Source of the DNA: a virus
Strand: one strand, 5' to 3'
Length of the DNA stretch: 34,951 nt
IMG/VR virus record: IMGVR_UViG_3300034272_002715
Span: 1-34,951 of that record
Part shown: positions 7,208-14,774 of the stretch, one piece after another
Layout: the number at the start of each line of letters is the position of its first letter
Position numbering within the stretch: the first letter of the stretch is position 1
Program-made: the position numbers and the translations under genes
The notes under the pieces: generated by a model
Databases searched by the model: none
Told to the model about the DNA's origin: nothing
What the model saw: only the letters and a program-made list of their open reading frames with translations

Positions 7208-8668
7208 CTAGTCTACAAGAGTACTGGCGGAATCTTCTGTTTCGTCCATGGAGTCTTGGCTTCCTGGTTCTTCTACTGAACTGGCCTCCTCGGTGATCTC
7301 CAACGCGGATTTGCCGGCGGCTTCCTCTTCGTCTTCGATGTTGATGTTGTCGGGGAGGATTTCGCCGCGGCGCAGGATTTCCAGCAGCGTGGAGTCGCTG
7401 ATCTTGCCGAGTTGATTGAGTTGGGTGAGGACAGCAACGTCTTGGCCGATCAGGCGGTAGTAGTCGAAGTCGCGGTCGATGGTGATTTCGGGGGGTTCCA
7501 GGCCGACGTACTGGGCGGCGAAGGCGAAGGCTTGGTTGAGGGCAGATTCCAGCTCTTGGCTAATGATTGAGAGGACGCTGTTGGATTGGGCTTGGTCGAT
7601 GCGTTTGGCCTCGGCAGACTCGGCGACAAACTTTTGGCCGAAGAGTTTGGTGACGCCAAGCGTGGACATCTGGGACTCCAGGGATTGGAGTTCGTTCATT
7701 TGGGCGTCGAAGCTGGTGGCGTCGGCTTGGACGTAGTACGCCTTGTTGCCCGGTTGCATGGCGATGGCGTAGTTGACGCCCATCGTGGCGCTGCCAGTGG
7801 TGTCGTCCCAGCCCTCTAGGACGAGGGTGGGCATGGCGGCGATGTGAAGGGCGTGGATTAGGTCGGCTTGGCGTTGGTAGTGGGTAATGTTGAGGTTGGC
7901 GATGTCCAGCAGTGGGGGTTGGGATACCAGCAGGCCACGGCGGTTGCTGTAGATCGGAACCAGTGGAATTTCGGGGAGACTGTAGTCGCCGGTTTCGCTG
8001 AACTCAACGATCTCTTGGCCAAGGGTGTATAGGTCGTAGCGGCCGGGGTAGATCACCCGCATCTGCTCGATCTGTTCTTCGCCGAATTCGTTTAGCGGGC
8101 GAACGTCGTAGTCGTGGATGCGGACTTGGAGGAGGCGGTTGGTGCCGGATTCTTTGCGCCAACCCCAGATCTGGGGGGCGTCTACGTGGACGAAGTAGGG
8201 GCGGCGGCCCATCGCGCGTTCTTCGGCCAAATTCAAGGCATCGGTGGCGGCGGGGTAATCCACCAAAATGGCGCTGTGGCCGTAGGTGAGGCTGCTAACC
8301 AGTGCGCGGCGGGCGTACTCGTTGATGCTGGAGCCAAGGCCGTCGATGTTATTGGCGAGTTCCAGCCAGTAAGGGTCACCTTCAATGTGGATGGGTTTGC
8401 GCAGGATGGCGCCAGCAGCGGTTTCGATGAGGCGGCTGGTGTAGGGGCTAAGGACGCTGCGGTCTACGCGGGTTGTGTAGGCGTCGTCGTCTTCGCGGGG
8501 TTCCTGTGGGAGGTAGGTTTCGGCCAGGTCGCGGATGTAGTTGGTGCCGCGCGTGACGGCAGCCATGATGCCCCAGTCGGACATCATCGCGATTACGTCC
8601 AGGTTGCGGACGAAGGGGGATTCGCTGACTACGGCGCCAGTCGGGGGGATGTTGGCGCTGTAGACCAC
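7208..8668 (-). CDS. Portal protein (DUF4055 type)
   Basis: A 486-residue protein starting with GTG (MVYSANIPPTGAVVSESPFV). Segments such as MSDWGIMAAVTRGTNYIRD, YLPQEPREDDDAY, RLIETAAGAILRKPIHIEG and LVSSLTYGHSAILVDYP are characteristic of the DUF4055 portals found in many siphoviruses and podoviruses. The crown-side C-terminus is very acidic (INIEDEEEAAGKSALEI onward). Portal subunits form the dodecameric ring through which DNA enters. The start is preceded by AGGAG about 10 bases upstream. The gene lies between the terminase block and the scaffold, as expected. I see no truncation. Confidence 0.88.
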   Translation of the reverse strand: MVYSANIPPTGAVVSESPFVRNLDVIAMMSDWGIMAAVTRGTNYIRDLAETYLPQEPREDDDAYTTRVDRSVLSPYTSRLIETAAGAILRKPIHIEGDPYWLELANNIDGLGSSINEYARRALVSSLTYGHSAILVDYPAATDALNLAEERAMGRRPYFVHVDAPQIWGWRKESGTNRLLQVRIHDYDVRPLNEFGEEQIEQMRVIYPGRYDLYTLGQEIVEFSETGDYSLPEIPLVPIYSNRRGLLVSQPPLLDIANLNITHYQRQADLIHALHIAAMPTLVLEGWDDTTGSATMGVNYAIAMQPGNKAYYVQADATSFDAQMNELQSLESQMSTLGVTKLFGQKFVAESAEAKRIDQAQSNSVLSIISQELESALNQAFAFAAQYVGLEPPEITIDRDFDYYRLIGQDVAVLTQLNQLGKISDSTLLEILRRGEILPDNINIEDEEEAAGKSALEITEEASSVEEPGSQDSMDETEDSASTLVD

Positions 8669-8700
8669 GGTTTGACTCCTACTTTGTACTTATTTTGGCA

Positions 8701-8901
8701 CTAATCGTCGTCGTCTTCCTCCTCGTCTTCGGGGTCGGCAATGGGAACCAGCACTTCGATGCCTTGGGCGAGCATCGTGACGAAACCGCCTAGTGTTTCG
8801 GGTAGGGATGGAGTTTTGAAGGCGAAGGTGGCGTGGGTGAGGCCGTCCTCAGCGTCGATGTCGATGTGGATGCAACCACCAGTTACGGTTTGGATAGTCA
8901 T
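8701..8901 (-). CDS. Small acidic-tailed protein
   Basis: A 66-residue protein beginning MTIQTVTGGCIHIDIDAEDG and ending in a run of Asp and Glu. The ATG shares its A with the TAA of the gene before it (TAATG), so translation is coupled to the large virion protein upstream. The VTGGCIHIDIDAEDG start suggests a small beta sheet. I recognise no family. The position between a virion protein and the portal suggests a structural or assembly role, but none can be assigned. Confidence 0.6.
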   Translation of the reverse strand: MTIQTVTGGCIHIDIDAEDGLTHATFAFKTPSLPETLGGFVTMLAQGIEVLVPIADPEDEEEDDDD

Positions 8902-10163
8902 TAGCGGCTGATTTCCTCCCAGTCCATGGATGCGTGTACGTTAGACGTTGACACGCTGGCTGCGACAATAAGGCTCAATTCGTATGGGGTTGCTGCAAGG
9001 CCGTCGCGTTCCAGCTGAAATTTGAACAGAGCTTCCTTGAGAATATCTACAGATGCTGTGCTTTGATTGGTGGAGCTGAAATAACCTTGGGCCAGGATGC
9101 GGCCTCCGGTTGTAGCTGTTCCAGTTAGGTTGTACTCGACACTGGAATTGGCTCCGGCGCTTGTCCACGTACCACCAGTAGTTGTGGCAGTAGCAACTAC
9201 ACGCCAGCTGTAGTTGGCGTTGGCTGTGGCGGCTAGTAAAGATATAGCTGTAAGAATTACGATTGCGTCTAATGTGGTTGATTTAAGGCGCAAAGAAATG
9301 ACTGGGTAGTATGTACCAGCTGCAGTAAGGGCATGAGGAGAAGTTATGGATGTTCCAATGGCTTGTTGGAGGCCGCGTAGTTCGTAGCCGCCTTCAGAGA
9401 GGACGGTGGAGCAGACTTGTTTGAGGGTGCTGGCGCTGGCGGTGGCGGCGGTGTTGGTGATTTCGTAGCGGAGGGGAAGGGAGGCAGTGGTGATATAGGT
9501 GGAAGTGATGATGTTGGCGTGGTGGAAAGAGTGGCAGTGGATGAATTTGCCGTTAATGATGAAGCCCATGCGGACGGTGCCGAGTCCCAGCCACTCGATG
9601 TCCATCCAGAGGATTTGGGATTTGGTGGGGTCAAGGGTGAGGTTGGAGGGGCCGGTGCCGTTGAGGGGGTCGATGTTCCAGTCGGATTGGGCGACGCGGG
9701 TTTCGACTAGGGAGCCGGTAGAAGAGCTGCGTTCGACGAAGGAAAGGGTGGTGTTGTTCAGTTCTAGGTACATGCCGTTGTCGGCGCCGTAGTAGCCGAT
9801 GCGCTGGCGAAGGTTGGTTTTGGCGGGATTAAGCGTGAAGGTGGACATCACCAGCAGGGATTTGCCTGGCTGGTAGGAGAAACATTTGGTGGTTTCGCGG
9901 ATTACGGAGGAGCCGGAGGAGGTGGTTACGGCGAGGTTGACGAGGCCGGCGCTGGCGTCAAATGTGGAGGTGCCGCCGGTTGCGGTTGAGGTGCTCCAGA
10001 GGCCGTTGTCGCGGTAGCGGTGGCTGGAGTCGAAAAGAGTGAGGGGGCTGGACGTGCGGACGCGGCCGAATGCGTCGTATGCCCCAGCAGAAGAGGAGGC
10101 GCCGCCTGTGGAGGTGCCGTAGGGGTAGGCGCCAGTGATGGAGGTGGATTGGATCAGCTGCAC
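8901..10163 (-). CDS. Large beta-rich virion protein of unknown role
   Basis: A 420-residue protein from GTG (MQLIQSTSITGAYPYGTSTG). The motif AFGRVRTSSPLTLFDSSHRY followed by DNGLW is a signature I recall from many environmental phage virion proteins. The remainder is Ser/Thr-rich beta structure (FTLNPAKTNLRQRIGYYGAD, SQILWMDIEWLGLGTVRMGF) and could be a concanavalin-like sandwich. It ends with ASMDWEEISR. It lies between the terminase/small basic genes and the portal, an unusual place for a tail fibre, so a head decoration or a receptor- or glycan-binding head protein is possible. The protein family is recognisable, but the function is not known to me. Confidence 0.65.
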   Translation of the reverse strand: MQLIQSTSITGAYPYGTSTGGASSSAGAYDAFGRVRTSSPLTLFDSSHRYRDNGLWSTSTATGGTSTFDASAGLVNLAVTTSSGSSVIRETTKCFSYQPGKSLLVMSTFTLNPAKTNLRQRIGYYGADNGMYLELNNTTLSFVERSSSTGSLVETRVAQSDWNIDPLNGTGPSNLTLDPTKSQILWMDIEWLGLGTVRMGFIINGKFIHCHSFHHANIITSTYITTASLPLRYEITNTAATASASTLKQVCSTVLSEGGYELRGLQQAIGTSITSPHALTAAGTYYPVISLRLKSTTLDAIVILTAISLLAATANANYSWRVVATATTTGGTWTSAGANSSVEYNLTGTATTGGRILAQGYFSSTNQSTASVDILKEALFKFQLERDGLAATPYELSLIVAASVSTSNVHASMDWEEISR

Positions 10164-10189
10164 GGGGGCCTCGGAGCGAGTAACGGAAG

Positions 10190-10345
10190 TTATTTTTTGG
10201 GTTTTTTGGCGGTTTTGGCCGCGGCTTTGAAGGCGGCGGCGGTGGGGGCGCCTTTGGTGCCGGGCTTGCGCATGGTCTCGCCGCTGCCGGCAGCGATACG
10301 CTTGCGTTTTGCTGCGATATTGCTGTAAAGACCGCGCTTAGCCAT
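10190..10345 (-). CDS. Small basic protein (MAKRGLYSNI type)
   Basis: A 51-residue Lys/Arg/Ala-rich protein reading MAKRGLYSNIAAKRKRIAAG, then SGETMRKPGTKGAP and a Lys-rich end. Very similar short proteins, with KRKRIAAGSGE.MRKPG, recur beside terminase and portal genes of marine phages as I remember them. The strong positive charge suggests DNA or RNA contact, perhaps a packaged internal protein. Its ATG shares a base with the TAA of the preceding gene (TAATG overlap). The function is unknown. Confidence 0.65.
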   Translation of the reverse strand: MAKRGLYSNIAAKRKRIAAGSGETMRKPGTKGAPTAAAFKAAAKTAKKPKK

Positions 10346-10524
10346 TATTTTTTACCTTTTTTGGTGGGTTTCTTCATGCCAGCCTCGGACATTGCGATGG
10401 CGATGGCTTGTTTGCGGGACTTCACTACGGGGCCTTTTTTACTACCAGAGTGCAGTTCGCCTTTGCCGTACTCGCGCATAACCTTGCTGACTTTCTTTTG
10501 GGCCTTGGTTTGTTTTTTGGCCAT
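10345..10524 (-). CDS. DUF6496-like small basic protein
   Basis: A 59-residue protein. I choose the ATG at 10524 (MAKKQTKAQKKVSKVMREYG) over an upstream frame that would overlap the large terminase by 67 bases; even so, the gene starts 15 bases past the terminase stop. The core GELHSGSKKGPVVKSRKQAI followed by AIAMSEAGMKK matches the DUF6496 pattern, common in phages and in some bacterial chromosomes. The protein is strongly basic. It is probably translated together with the 51-residue basic protein that follows. DNA-associated function is a guess from charge only. Confidence 0.7.
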   Translation of the reverse strand: MAKKQTKAQKKVSKVMREYGKGELHSGSKKGPVVKSRKQAIAIAMSEAGMKKPTKKGKK

Positions 10525-10538
10525 GGTCTTAGCGGTAC

Positions 10539-11789
10539 TTACCACACACGATAGTTGGTTGGGCCCATGGATTCTGGTTTGGCGAGGTTGAAGGTCTGTA
10601 GGCAAAGGTATCCCAGCGCGTCGAAGGCATGGTCTACGCCGAGGTTTTTGTTGGGGAGGCCGGTGCCGGGGGCGTAGGTCAAGGTGCGGAGGGATTTGAT
10701 TAGTTCTTTGCAGCGGGGGTGGATGAAGAGGCGGCGGGTTCCAGAGGCGTCGAGGAGGGCGGTGTTGACGCAGGTGATTTTGTCGCGGATTTTCCAGGGG
10801 GAGCGGGGGCTGGAGACCGTGAAGCCGGATTTGCGCAAAATGTTGTGGTCGGTGGCGCCAACGCCGGCGGTTTTGCGGGCGCCGCCCGTGGGGTCGGGGC
10901 AGGCAATAATGCGGCGCTCCACGCCATAGCGGGATTGGACCTCTTCGCAGAAATCCCAGGTGGTGGCGCCGCCGGTCATGATGATTTCGTCGAAGACCCA
11001 GAGGACATCGCCTTTTTTCACCGCGCAGATGCCGGACATGGGGTCGATGTTGAAGTCCACGCCCAGCAAAAGGGGCAGAACGGGTAGGTCTTGGACCACC
11101 TTGTCGATGTTGTCGTCCGAGAAGCTGATGGCGACGAGGCCGGAGAGGTTTTCGAAGCTGGCTTCGAATTCTTGGCGGAAGGTGCGGGGGTCGAGTTGGC
11201 CGCGGGCGGCTTCGATTTCCTCCGCAGGGACGTTATCGCCGTCGATAGTCGTGAATTGCCAGCGGCTCCAGTTGGAATCGCCTTCGTCGGCGTAGCACCA
11301 AAGGTCGTAGAACCAGCTGGCGGTGCCGTCTGGGGTCGAGATGAAGAGGGCCCAGCCTTGTTTGTCGGCGAGGGCGGGGCGGATCACCTCGAACCAGACT
11401 TCGGGGTCCATGAAGGCGGCTTCGTCCAGCACCACGCCCGAAAGACTGCGGCCGCGGAGGGCCATCGCGTTTTCCGTGCCCTTCAGTTCGATGGTGGAGC
11501 CGTTGACGAGTTCCAGCTTGAGGTCAGTTTCGTTTTTGGACTTGATCCAGGCGCGGGGGACCAGCTTTTTTAAGGCTTTCCAGGCGATGTCCTTCGCCAT
11601 TCGGTAGGTCGGGGCGCAGTAAAAGAAGGTTTCGCCCGGTTTTTCGATTGCTCCACGCAGAAGTTCGATACAGGAGAGGTAGCTTTTGCCGAAGCGGCGG
11701 CCTGCGACGAGGACGCGGAAGCGTTTGCGGCTGCTGAACACCGCACCTTGGGCGTGGCGGAGGGTCAGTGTTCCAGCAGAATCGGCCAT
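10539..11789 (-). CDS. terL: Terminase large subunit
   Basis: This 416-residue DNA-packaging motor has the expected two domains. The N-terminal ATPase carries a Walker A-type VAGRRFGKS at about residues 28-36, the Walker B and catalytic acid GVVLDEAAF at about 118-126, and a coupling motif around LFISTPDG. The C-terminal RNase H-like nuclease shows acidic positions in LLGVDFNIDP (about 243), ACPDPTGG (about 295) and DHAFDALGYL (about 385). It cuts concatemers and drives DNA into the prohead through the portal. Length is slightly short but complete for a terminase of this type. A small-subunit candidate lies about 0.7 kb upstream, separated by two tiny membrane-protein genes, which is less compact than usual. 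Confidence 0.93.
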   Translation of the reverse strand: MADSAGTLTLRHAQGAVFSSRKRFRVLVAGRRFGKSYLSCIELLRGAIEKPGETFFYCAPTYRMAKDIAWKALKKLVPRAWIKSKNETDLKLELVNGSTIELKGTENAMALRGRSLSGVVLDEAAFMDPEVWFEVIRPALADKQGWALFISTPDGTASWFYDLWCYADEGDSNWSRWQFTTIDGDNVPAEEIEAARGQLDPRTFRQEFEASFENLSGLVAISFSDDNIDKVVQDLPVLPLLLGVDFNIDPMSGICAVKKGDVLWVFDEIIMTGGATTWDFCEEVQSRYGVERRIIACPDPTGGARKTAGVGATDHNILRKSGFTVSSPRSPWKIRDKITCVNTALLDASGTRRLFIHPRCKELIKSLRTLTYAPGTGLPNKNLGVDHAFDALGYLCLQTFNLAKPESMGPTNYRVW

Positions 11790-11940
11790 TTTGTAGTAGG
11801 GGGGTACCTTCTAGGGTATTACAGGAATCGAACCCCTGCCCCCTGTGTGACAGTAGAAGAAAACGAGGATGTGTCAGTAGGTTCCCTAGGTGTAGCCCCG
11901 TGCCCTGCAGCGCCGAACCCCGCCCCCTAGTGCAGTTGTA
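11790..11940. other. Intergenic region upstream of the large terminase
   Basis: 150 bases without a gene. On the minus strand there is a T-arm-like string GGGGTTCGATTCCTGT and a GTAATACCC, but no full tRNA and no clear promoter could be built from it. Confidence 0.4.
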
Positions 11941-12123
11941 CTAGCCCGCCAGTAAGCGGCGGACGGTGGAACGCGAGCAGCCGAGACGGTCGGCGATGGC
12001 CTGTTGCGTCAGGCCTGCGCGACGCCAGCGCCTGGCACGCTGCTGCCTGGACTCACTAGCCCATAACAAGATGATGATGGGGAGGAGAAGAATAACTAGG
12101 AGAACTGCTGTGAGTGATGTCAT
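11941..12123 (-). CDS. Membrane-anchored helix-turn-helix mini-protein
   Basis: A 60-residue protein in two parts. Residues about 4 to 22 (LTAVLLVILLLPIIILLWA) are a single strong transmembrane helix. Residues about 25 to 59 are an Arg-rich linker and a helix-turn-helix (AGLTQQAIADRLGCSRSTVR) of the resolvase/invertase C-terminal type. The cytoplasmic face would thus hold a DNA-binding head at the membrane, by the positive-inside rule applied to RQQRARRWRR. A good extended -10 lies about 30 bases upstream. It lies between the terminase genes. Membrane-tethered regulator or packaging-site anchor are both speculative. The composition of both halves is clear. Confidence 0.65.
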   Translation of the reverse strand: MTSLTAVLLVILLLPIIILLWASESRQQRARRWRRAGLTQQAIADRLGCSRSTVRRLLAG

Positions 12124-12152
12124 GACCTGGTGGGTCTGTGGTTGACTCTGTT

Positions 12153-12161
12153 ATTGTAGCA
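12153..12161 (-). promoter_or_regulatory. Extended -10 promoter element for the membrane-HTH gene
   Basis: The minus strand reads TGCTACAAT, an extended -10 one base off TGnTATAAT. Predicted start of transcription is about 23 bases before the ATG at 12123. No good -35 is seen. Confidence 0.5.
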
Positions 12162-12218
12162 CAGTGCAGGCCCGTGGTGGGCCCGTACTGTCACACTCTG
12201 TAACGTAGTGCAGGGGTA

Positions 12219-12365
12219 CTAGCGGCCCAGCACAACGAGACGGCACTGCTCGGGATGGGTGCCAGCAGACTCACAACGGGCTAGGGCCCGCTGATTGTCA
12301 TAGCCCATTGCCACCAGGGCAGCAACGGTGAGCAGGGCTGCAGCGGTGAGGATGCGATCAGTCAT
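12219..12365 (-). CDS. Small single-pass membrane protein
   Basis: A 48-residue protein from the ATG at 12365 (MTDRILTAAALLTVAALVAM). One hydrophobic helix covers residues 4 to 21, followed by a polar tail with two Cys (ARCESAGTHPEQCRLVV). Short proteins with this plan (helix, then Cys-about-10-Cys) are common in phages of cyanobacteria and proteobacteria; the two Cys could form a disulfide outside the cytoplasm. A longer upstream frame exists but begins with an Arg/Pro-rich leader that looks non-coding. On the minus strand TGATACAAC at 12436-12428 may serve as an extended -10. The role is unknown. Confidence 0.55.
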   Translation of the reverse strand: MTDRILTAAALLTVAALVAMGYDNQRALARCESAGTHPEQCRLVVLGR

Positions 12366-12465
12366 GCCTTGGTTTGGCGTGGTACTCACTGACAATAGAA
12401 CGGCCCCAGCGCGTGGCCAGGGCCTCTGTTGTATCACTTAACAATCGCGGTAAGTCTCGCGAGTC

Positions 12466-12924
12466 TCACGCTTGCCGCTTGTCTTCAACCGTGATTGTGA
12501 GTTGCGGTGCAGCGGCTGCCTGCTGCTCAATTCCAGACTCATTTACGACCTTACCCAAACTGTCTAGAACTTGCGCCGCGGTTTGCAACTGCCCCTTACG
12601 GATGGCAGCGTTAAACAATTTGGCGCGCATTGTTTGCAGCCTTGCGAGCATATTCTCGCGATCTTTGTTCCAGTCTTCACTGTTCCAGCGGTTCACCACT
12701 TCCCAGTCACGCCAGGCTGTCGCTACAGAGCAGCCCTCACGTTCCGCGTGTTCTAGAACCAGCTGTCTAGCGCTGAGACCTTCCAGCTGCCTTTTGTATA
12801 ACCGCTGTTGCCGCTGTTCGATATAGGCGTTAGGGTTCCGCTTGCCATAAGGTCGCGCGGCTGTTTCTACATCTTCCGGCATAACTTCCGGAGACTCGTT
12901 GATATCGTCCGGCTGTTCGGCCAT
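12466..12924 (-). CDS. Terminase small subunit candidate
   Basis: A 152-residue protein beginning MAEQPDDINESPEVMPEDVE. After an acidic disordered N-terminus comes RPYGKRNPNAYIEQRQQRLYK and a helix-turn-helix, LSARQLVLEHAEREGCSVAT followed by AWRDWEVVNRW. Then there are two long helices (NKDRENMLARLQTMRAKLFN, KGQLQTAAQVLDSLGKVVNE) that could form the oligomerisation core. This DNA-binding head plus helical core, encoded on the same strand and upstream of terL, is the plan of small terminases, which recognise the packaging site. No specific family match is recalled, so a general phage DNA-binding regulator is the alternative. Confidence 0.6.
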   Translation of the reverse strand: MAEQPDDINESPEVMPEDVETAARPYGKRNPNAYIEQRQQRLYKRQLEGLSARQLVLEHAEREGCSVATAWRDWEVVNRWNSEDWNKDRENMLARLQTMRAKLFNAAIRKGQLQTAAQVLDSLGKVVNESGIEQQAAAAPQLTITVEDKRQA

Positions 12925-12963
12925 TGTCAGAAACCTAGGCTGTTTGGTTCAATCTTAAGCCAC

Positions 12964-12990
12964 AAAAAAGGCCTGACATTAGGCCAGGCC
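12964..12990 (-). terminator. Rho-independent terminator after the 13010-13486 gene
   Basis: On the minus strand GGCCTG, a 9-base loop and CAGGCC lead into six T. A shorter alternative stem within it (GGCCT / AGGCC) is also possible. Confidence 0.7.
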
Positions 12991-13009
12991 GAGATTCCGC
13001 GGTATGGGC

Positions 13010-13486
13010 TCAGCCCTCGCCGTAGTAGAACTGACCGGCGAACCACAACAGGGCGTCGATGTTGGACTCGGGGTGGTCAGTCCAGCTGACGCCCCAGTCA
13101 GAAAACTGCAGGACCGGCCGGTAGGGTTCGCAGTAGGAGTCCAACTCCCCCAGGATCCTGATGGCAGGGCCACCAGTGCTGAGCAGCAGTTCAAACTGGG
13201 AATAGGTGGACTCGCCTCCGGGTACGTGCCAATCGGACCGTACCAGCAGAGATAGGGGAATCTCTGTTACATGATCCCGGATCTGCTCGGCCAACAGGAC
13301 CCGATCGCCCGTGACATCCCAGCCTTCATCATCCGCCATCTCACGAGCGGCAGGGCTGAGATCCTCCAGATCGCCAGCGTAGGGACGTTCAGCAAAGGTC
13401 CCTAGCTCCCAGAGGGTAGCGATACGCTCCAGGCAGGCACGGCCTGCAAAGAAGGCGTGATCAGTGTTGCGGGTTGTGGTTGTCAT
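13010..13486 (-). CDS. Conserved hypothetical protein
   Basis: A 158-residue protein from the ATG at 13486 (MTTTTRNTDHAFFAGRACLE); a longer frame extends upstream but overlaps the neighbouring gene and has an unlikely composition. The core IPLSLLVRSDWHVPGGESTY, then STGGPAIRILGELDSYCEPY and SDWGVSWTDHPE recurs, as I remember, in uncharacterised proteins of phages and plasmids in many bacteria, including ones that sit near antirestriction genes. It ends WFAGQFYYGEG. Soluble, acidic, no signal or membrane helix. It is followed by a terminator. Without a search I cannot say more than conserved family of unknown function. Confidence 0.65.
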   Translation of the reverse strand: MTTTTRNTDHAFFAGRACLERIATLWELGTFAERPYAGDLEDLSPAAREMADDEGWDVTGDRVLLAEQIRDHVTEIPLSLLVRSDWHVPGGESTYSQFELLLSTGGPAIRILGELDSYCEPYRPVLQFSDWGVSWTDHPESNIDALLWFAGQFYYGEG

Positions 13487-13529
13487 GGTCTGAGCCTTAG
13501 GGTTGGGTCTCGTGAAATACAATACAGGA

Positions 13530-13934
13530 TCAGTAAGCCGAGTGCAAGCGAGGCTCACGCCAGCCCAGAAGCCGGCAGACCCTGATCCAGCTCGAGTCTG
13601 TGATCCAGTCGGGACGATGTACGGCAGCGGTGACCCCCAAGGCATCCTCTCCGCCAAGATCACGCCAGAAGGGGGAAAGCCAGAAGTCGGACTGAGGATC
13701 CAGGGTGAGCCAGCTAGGAACCGCGGCGCCGTCTCCCTCGGCATAGCATCCTGCCAGCCTATCCAGCAGGTCCCGCAAGTCCCAGCAAGATTCCACGTAA
13801 TCGTCGCAAGGGCTGCCGTTCCAGCTGAGCCAGCCGTGTTCGGCAACGTCGCCGCACTCTGCAGACTCTGCGGTGACTGTTTCGTAGGTCACCCGGAATG
13901 AGCCGTAAGGTTCAGTCGTTCGGAGGATTGTCAT
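13530..13934 (-). CDS. Hypothetical acidic protein
   Basis: A 134-residue protein starting MTILRTTEPYGSFRVTYETV. AAGGGA lies 9 bases before this ATG, which decides the start against the longer frame from 14063. The body is rich in Trp, Asp and Cys (EHGWLSWNGSPCDDYVESCW, LTLDPQSDFWLSPFWRDLGG). I do not recognise a family. It lies 43 bases before the next minus-strand gene and probably shares its transcript and terminator. It is transcribed away from the 14077 gene, so 13935-14076 is a divergent promoter region. Confidence 0.55.
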   Translation of the reverse strand: MTILRTTEPYGSFRVTYETVTAESAECGDVAEHGWLSWNGSPCDDYVESCWDLRDLLDRLAGCYAEGDGAAVPSWLTLDPQSDFWLSPFWRDLGGEDALGVTAAVHRPDWITDSSWIRVCRLLGWREPRLHSAY

Positions 13935-14038
13935 GGGTGGGTGTCCCTTGGTTGACTCCGCCATCATCGCCCCAACCCCAGCCGGTTCGCTGCTGCTGTT
14001 GTAACACTTTACAGATCGGCTCAGCCGCTTGCCTGTGG

Positions 14039-14047
14039 TGGTACTGT
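14039..14047 (+). promoter_or_regulatory. Extended -10 promoter element for the 14077 operon
   Basis: TGGTACTGT matches the TGnTACnnT pattern seen in front of other units of this phage. Transcription would start near 14054. The opposite strand has TGTTACAAC at 14006-13998 for the divergent gene. Confidence 0.4.
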
Positions 14048-14076
14048 TAGAGGGTATCCCCAACCCTTAGGGAACC

Positions 14077-14349
14077 ATGGAAACCATCACCCGCAAGGGC
14101 ACCAAGCTAACGGTGCATCTTGCCGCCATCCACAGAGTCCCGGCTGGCCACCCGGAACCGATAGTGGAGTTTCGGTTCCAGGGAGGTATCCTCTGCAGCT
14201 CCTACTACCTCTCCACCTTCCTAGAAATCCCAGCTGGGGAAGGCCTCTGCCTTACGGGGGGCATCGATACCCGGCAGGAACTAGCGCCCCAGCAAGTCCA
14301 AGCCTGTCAGTCCCAGTGTCAAGCATGGATGGCGGAGGTATCAGCGTGA
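14077..14349 (+). CDS. Hypothetical protein, first gene of a coupled trio
   Basis: A 90-residue protein beginning METITRKGTKLTVHLAAIHR. AGGG lies 4 bases before the ATG. The centre (PEPIVEFRFQGGILCSSYYL, EGLCLTGGIDTRQELA) looks like a small beta sheet with two or three Cys. The C-terminus is Gln/Cys-rich. I recognise no family. It leads a plus-strand block of three overlapping genes that ends in a secreted cell-wall protein, so it may be co-regulated with that protein. Confidence 0.6.
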   Translation: METITRKGTKLTVHLAAIHRVPAGHPEPIVEFRFQGGILCSSYYLSTFLEIPAGEGLCLTGGIDTRQELAPQQVQACQSQCQAWMAEVSA

Positions 14350-14774
14350 GTGGCGGAGAGTGGACTACACGCGGGATCCAGCGTGAAAACAGAGAGGCGG
14401 AGCGCGAACAGTTGCGCCTGATGAAGCGCCACCACAAAGACCTTAGGTGGGCTGTGGAACGTTCCACCCTTGAGGCCTCTGACTGGGGCGACCTACTAGC
14501 ACTCCAGGCAGAACTCGGCAAAGAAGGCCCGTTGCAGCTGTGGCGCGAACTGGTGCCCTACTGGCGGCAGTGCCAGAAACTGAACGGAGGGGCTGACATC
14601 CCGTCTGCACTTTTTCCACAAGCTACGGGACTTTTTCCGCGCGAACCCGAAGCGGTACCAGTTGTACCAGCCACCCGGACTAAAGCCGGCAAAGGATCGC
14701 CCCGTAAGGTGCGGTCTGATGCAGGCATCGCCAAACCCTCCCGCAAGAGTTCCAGCGCTACGGAGGCGGCATGA
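14346..14774 (+). CDS. Hypothetical protein with basic C-terminus
   Basis: A 142-residue protein. I choose the GTG at 14346 because GGAGG stands 7 bases upstream and the GTG overlaps the preceding TGA (GTGA). It begins VSGGEWTTRGIQRENREAER, continues with a helical region (HHKDLRWAVERSTLEASDWG, LALQAELGKEGPLQLWRELV) and ends in a Lys/Arg/Pro/Ser-rich tail probably without fixed structure. There is no catalytic motif I can name. Its stop is overlapped by the next ATG (ATGA), which couples it to the RlpA-like gene. Confidence 0.55.
   Translation: MSGGEWTTRGIQRENREAEREQLRLMKRHHKDLRWAVERSTLEASDWGDLLALQAELGKEGPLQLWRELVPYWRQCQKLNGGADIPSALFPQATGLFPREPEAVPVVPATRTKAGKGSPRKVRSDAGIAKPSRKSSSATEAA

Noticed and set aside
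11818-11846. tRNA-like T-arm (GGGGTTCGATTCCTGT on the minus strand) upstream of the large terminase
   Set aside because: The T-stem has a mismatch, the putative acceptor end (AATACCC) finds no 5' partner upstream and there is no CCA or anticodon arm. At most it is a tRNA remnant; without an integrase I do not call it an attachment site.
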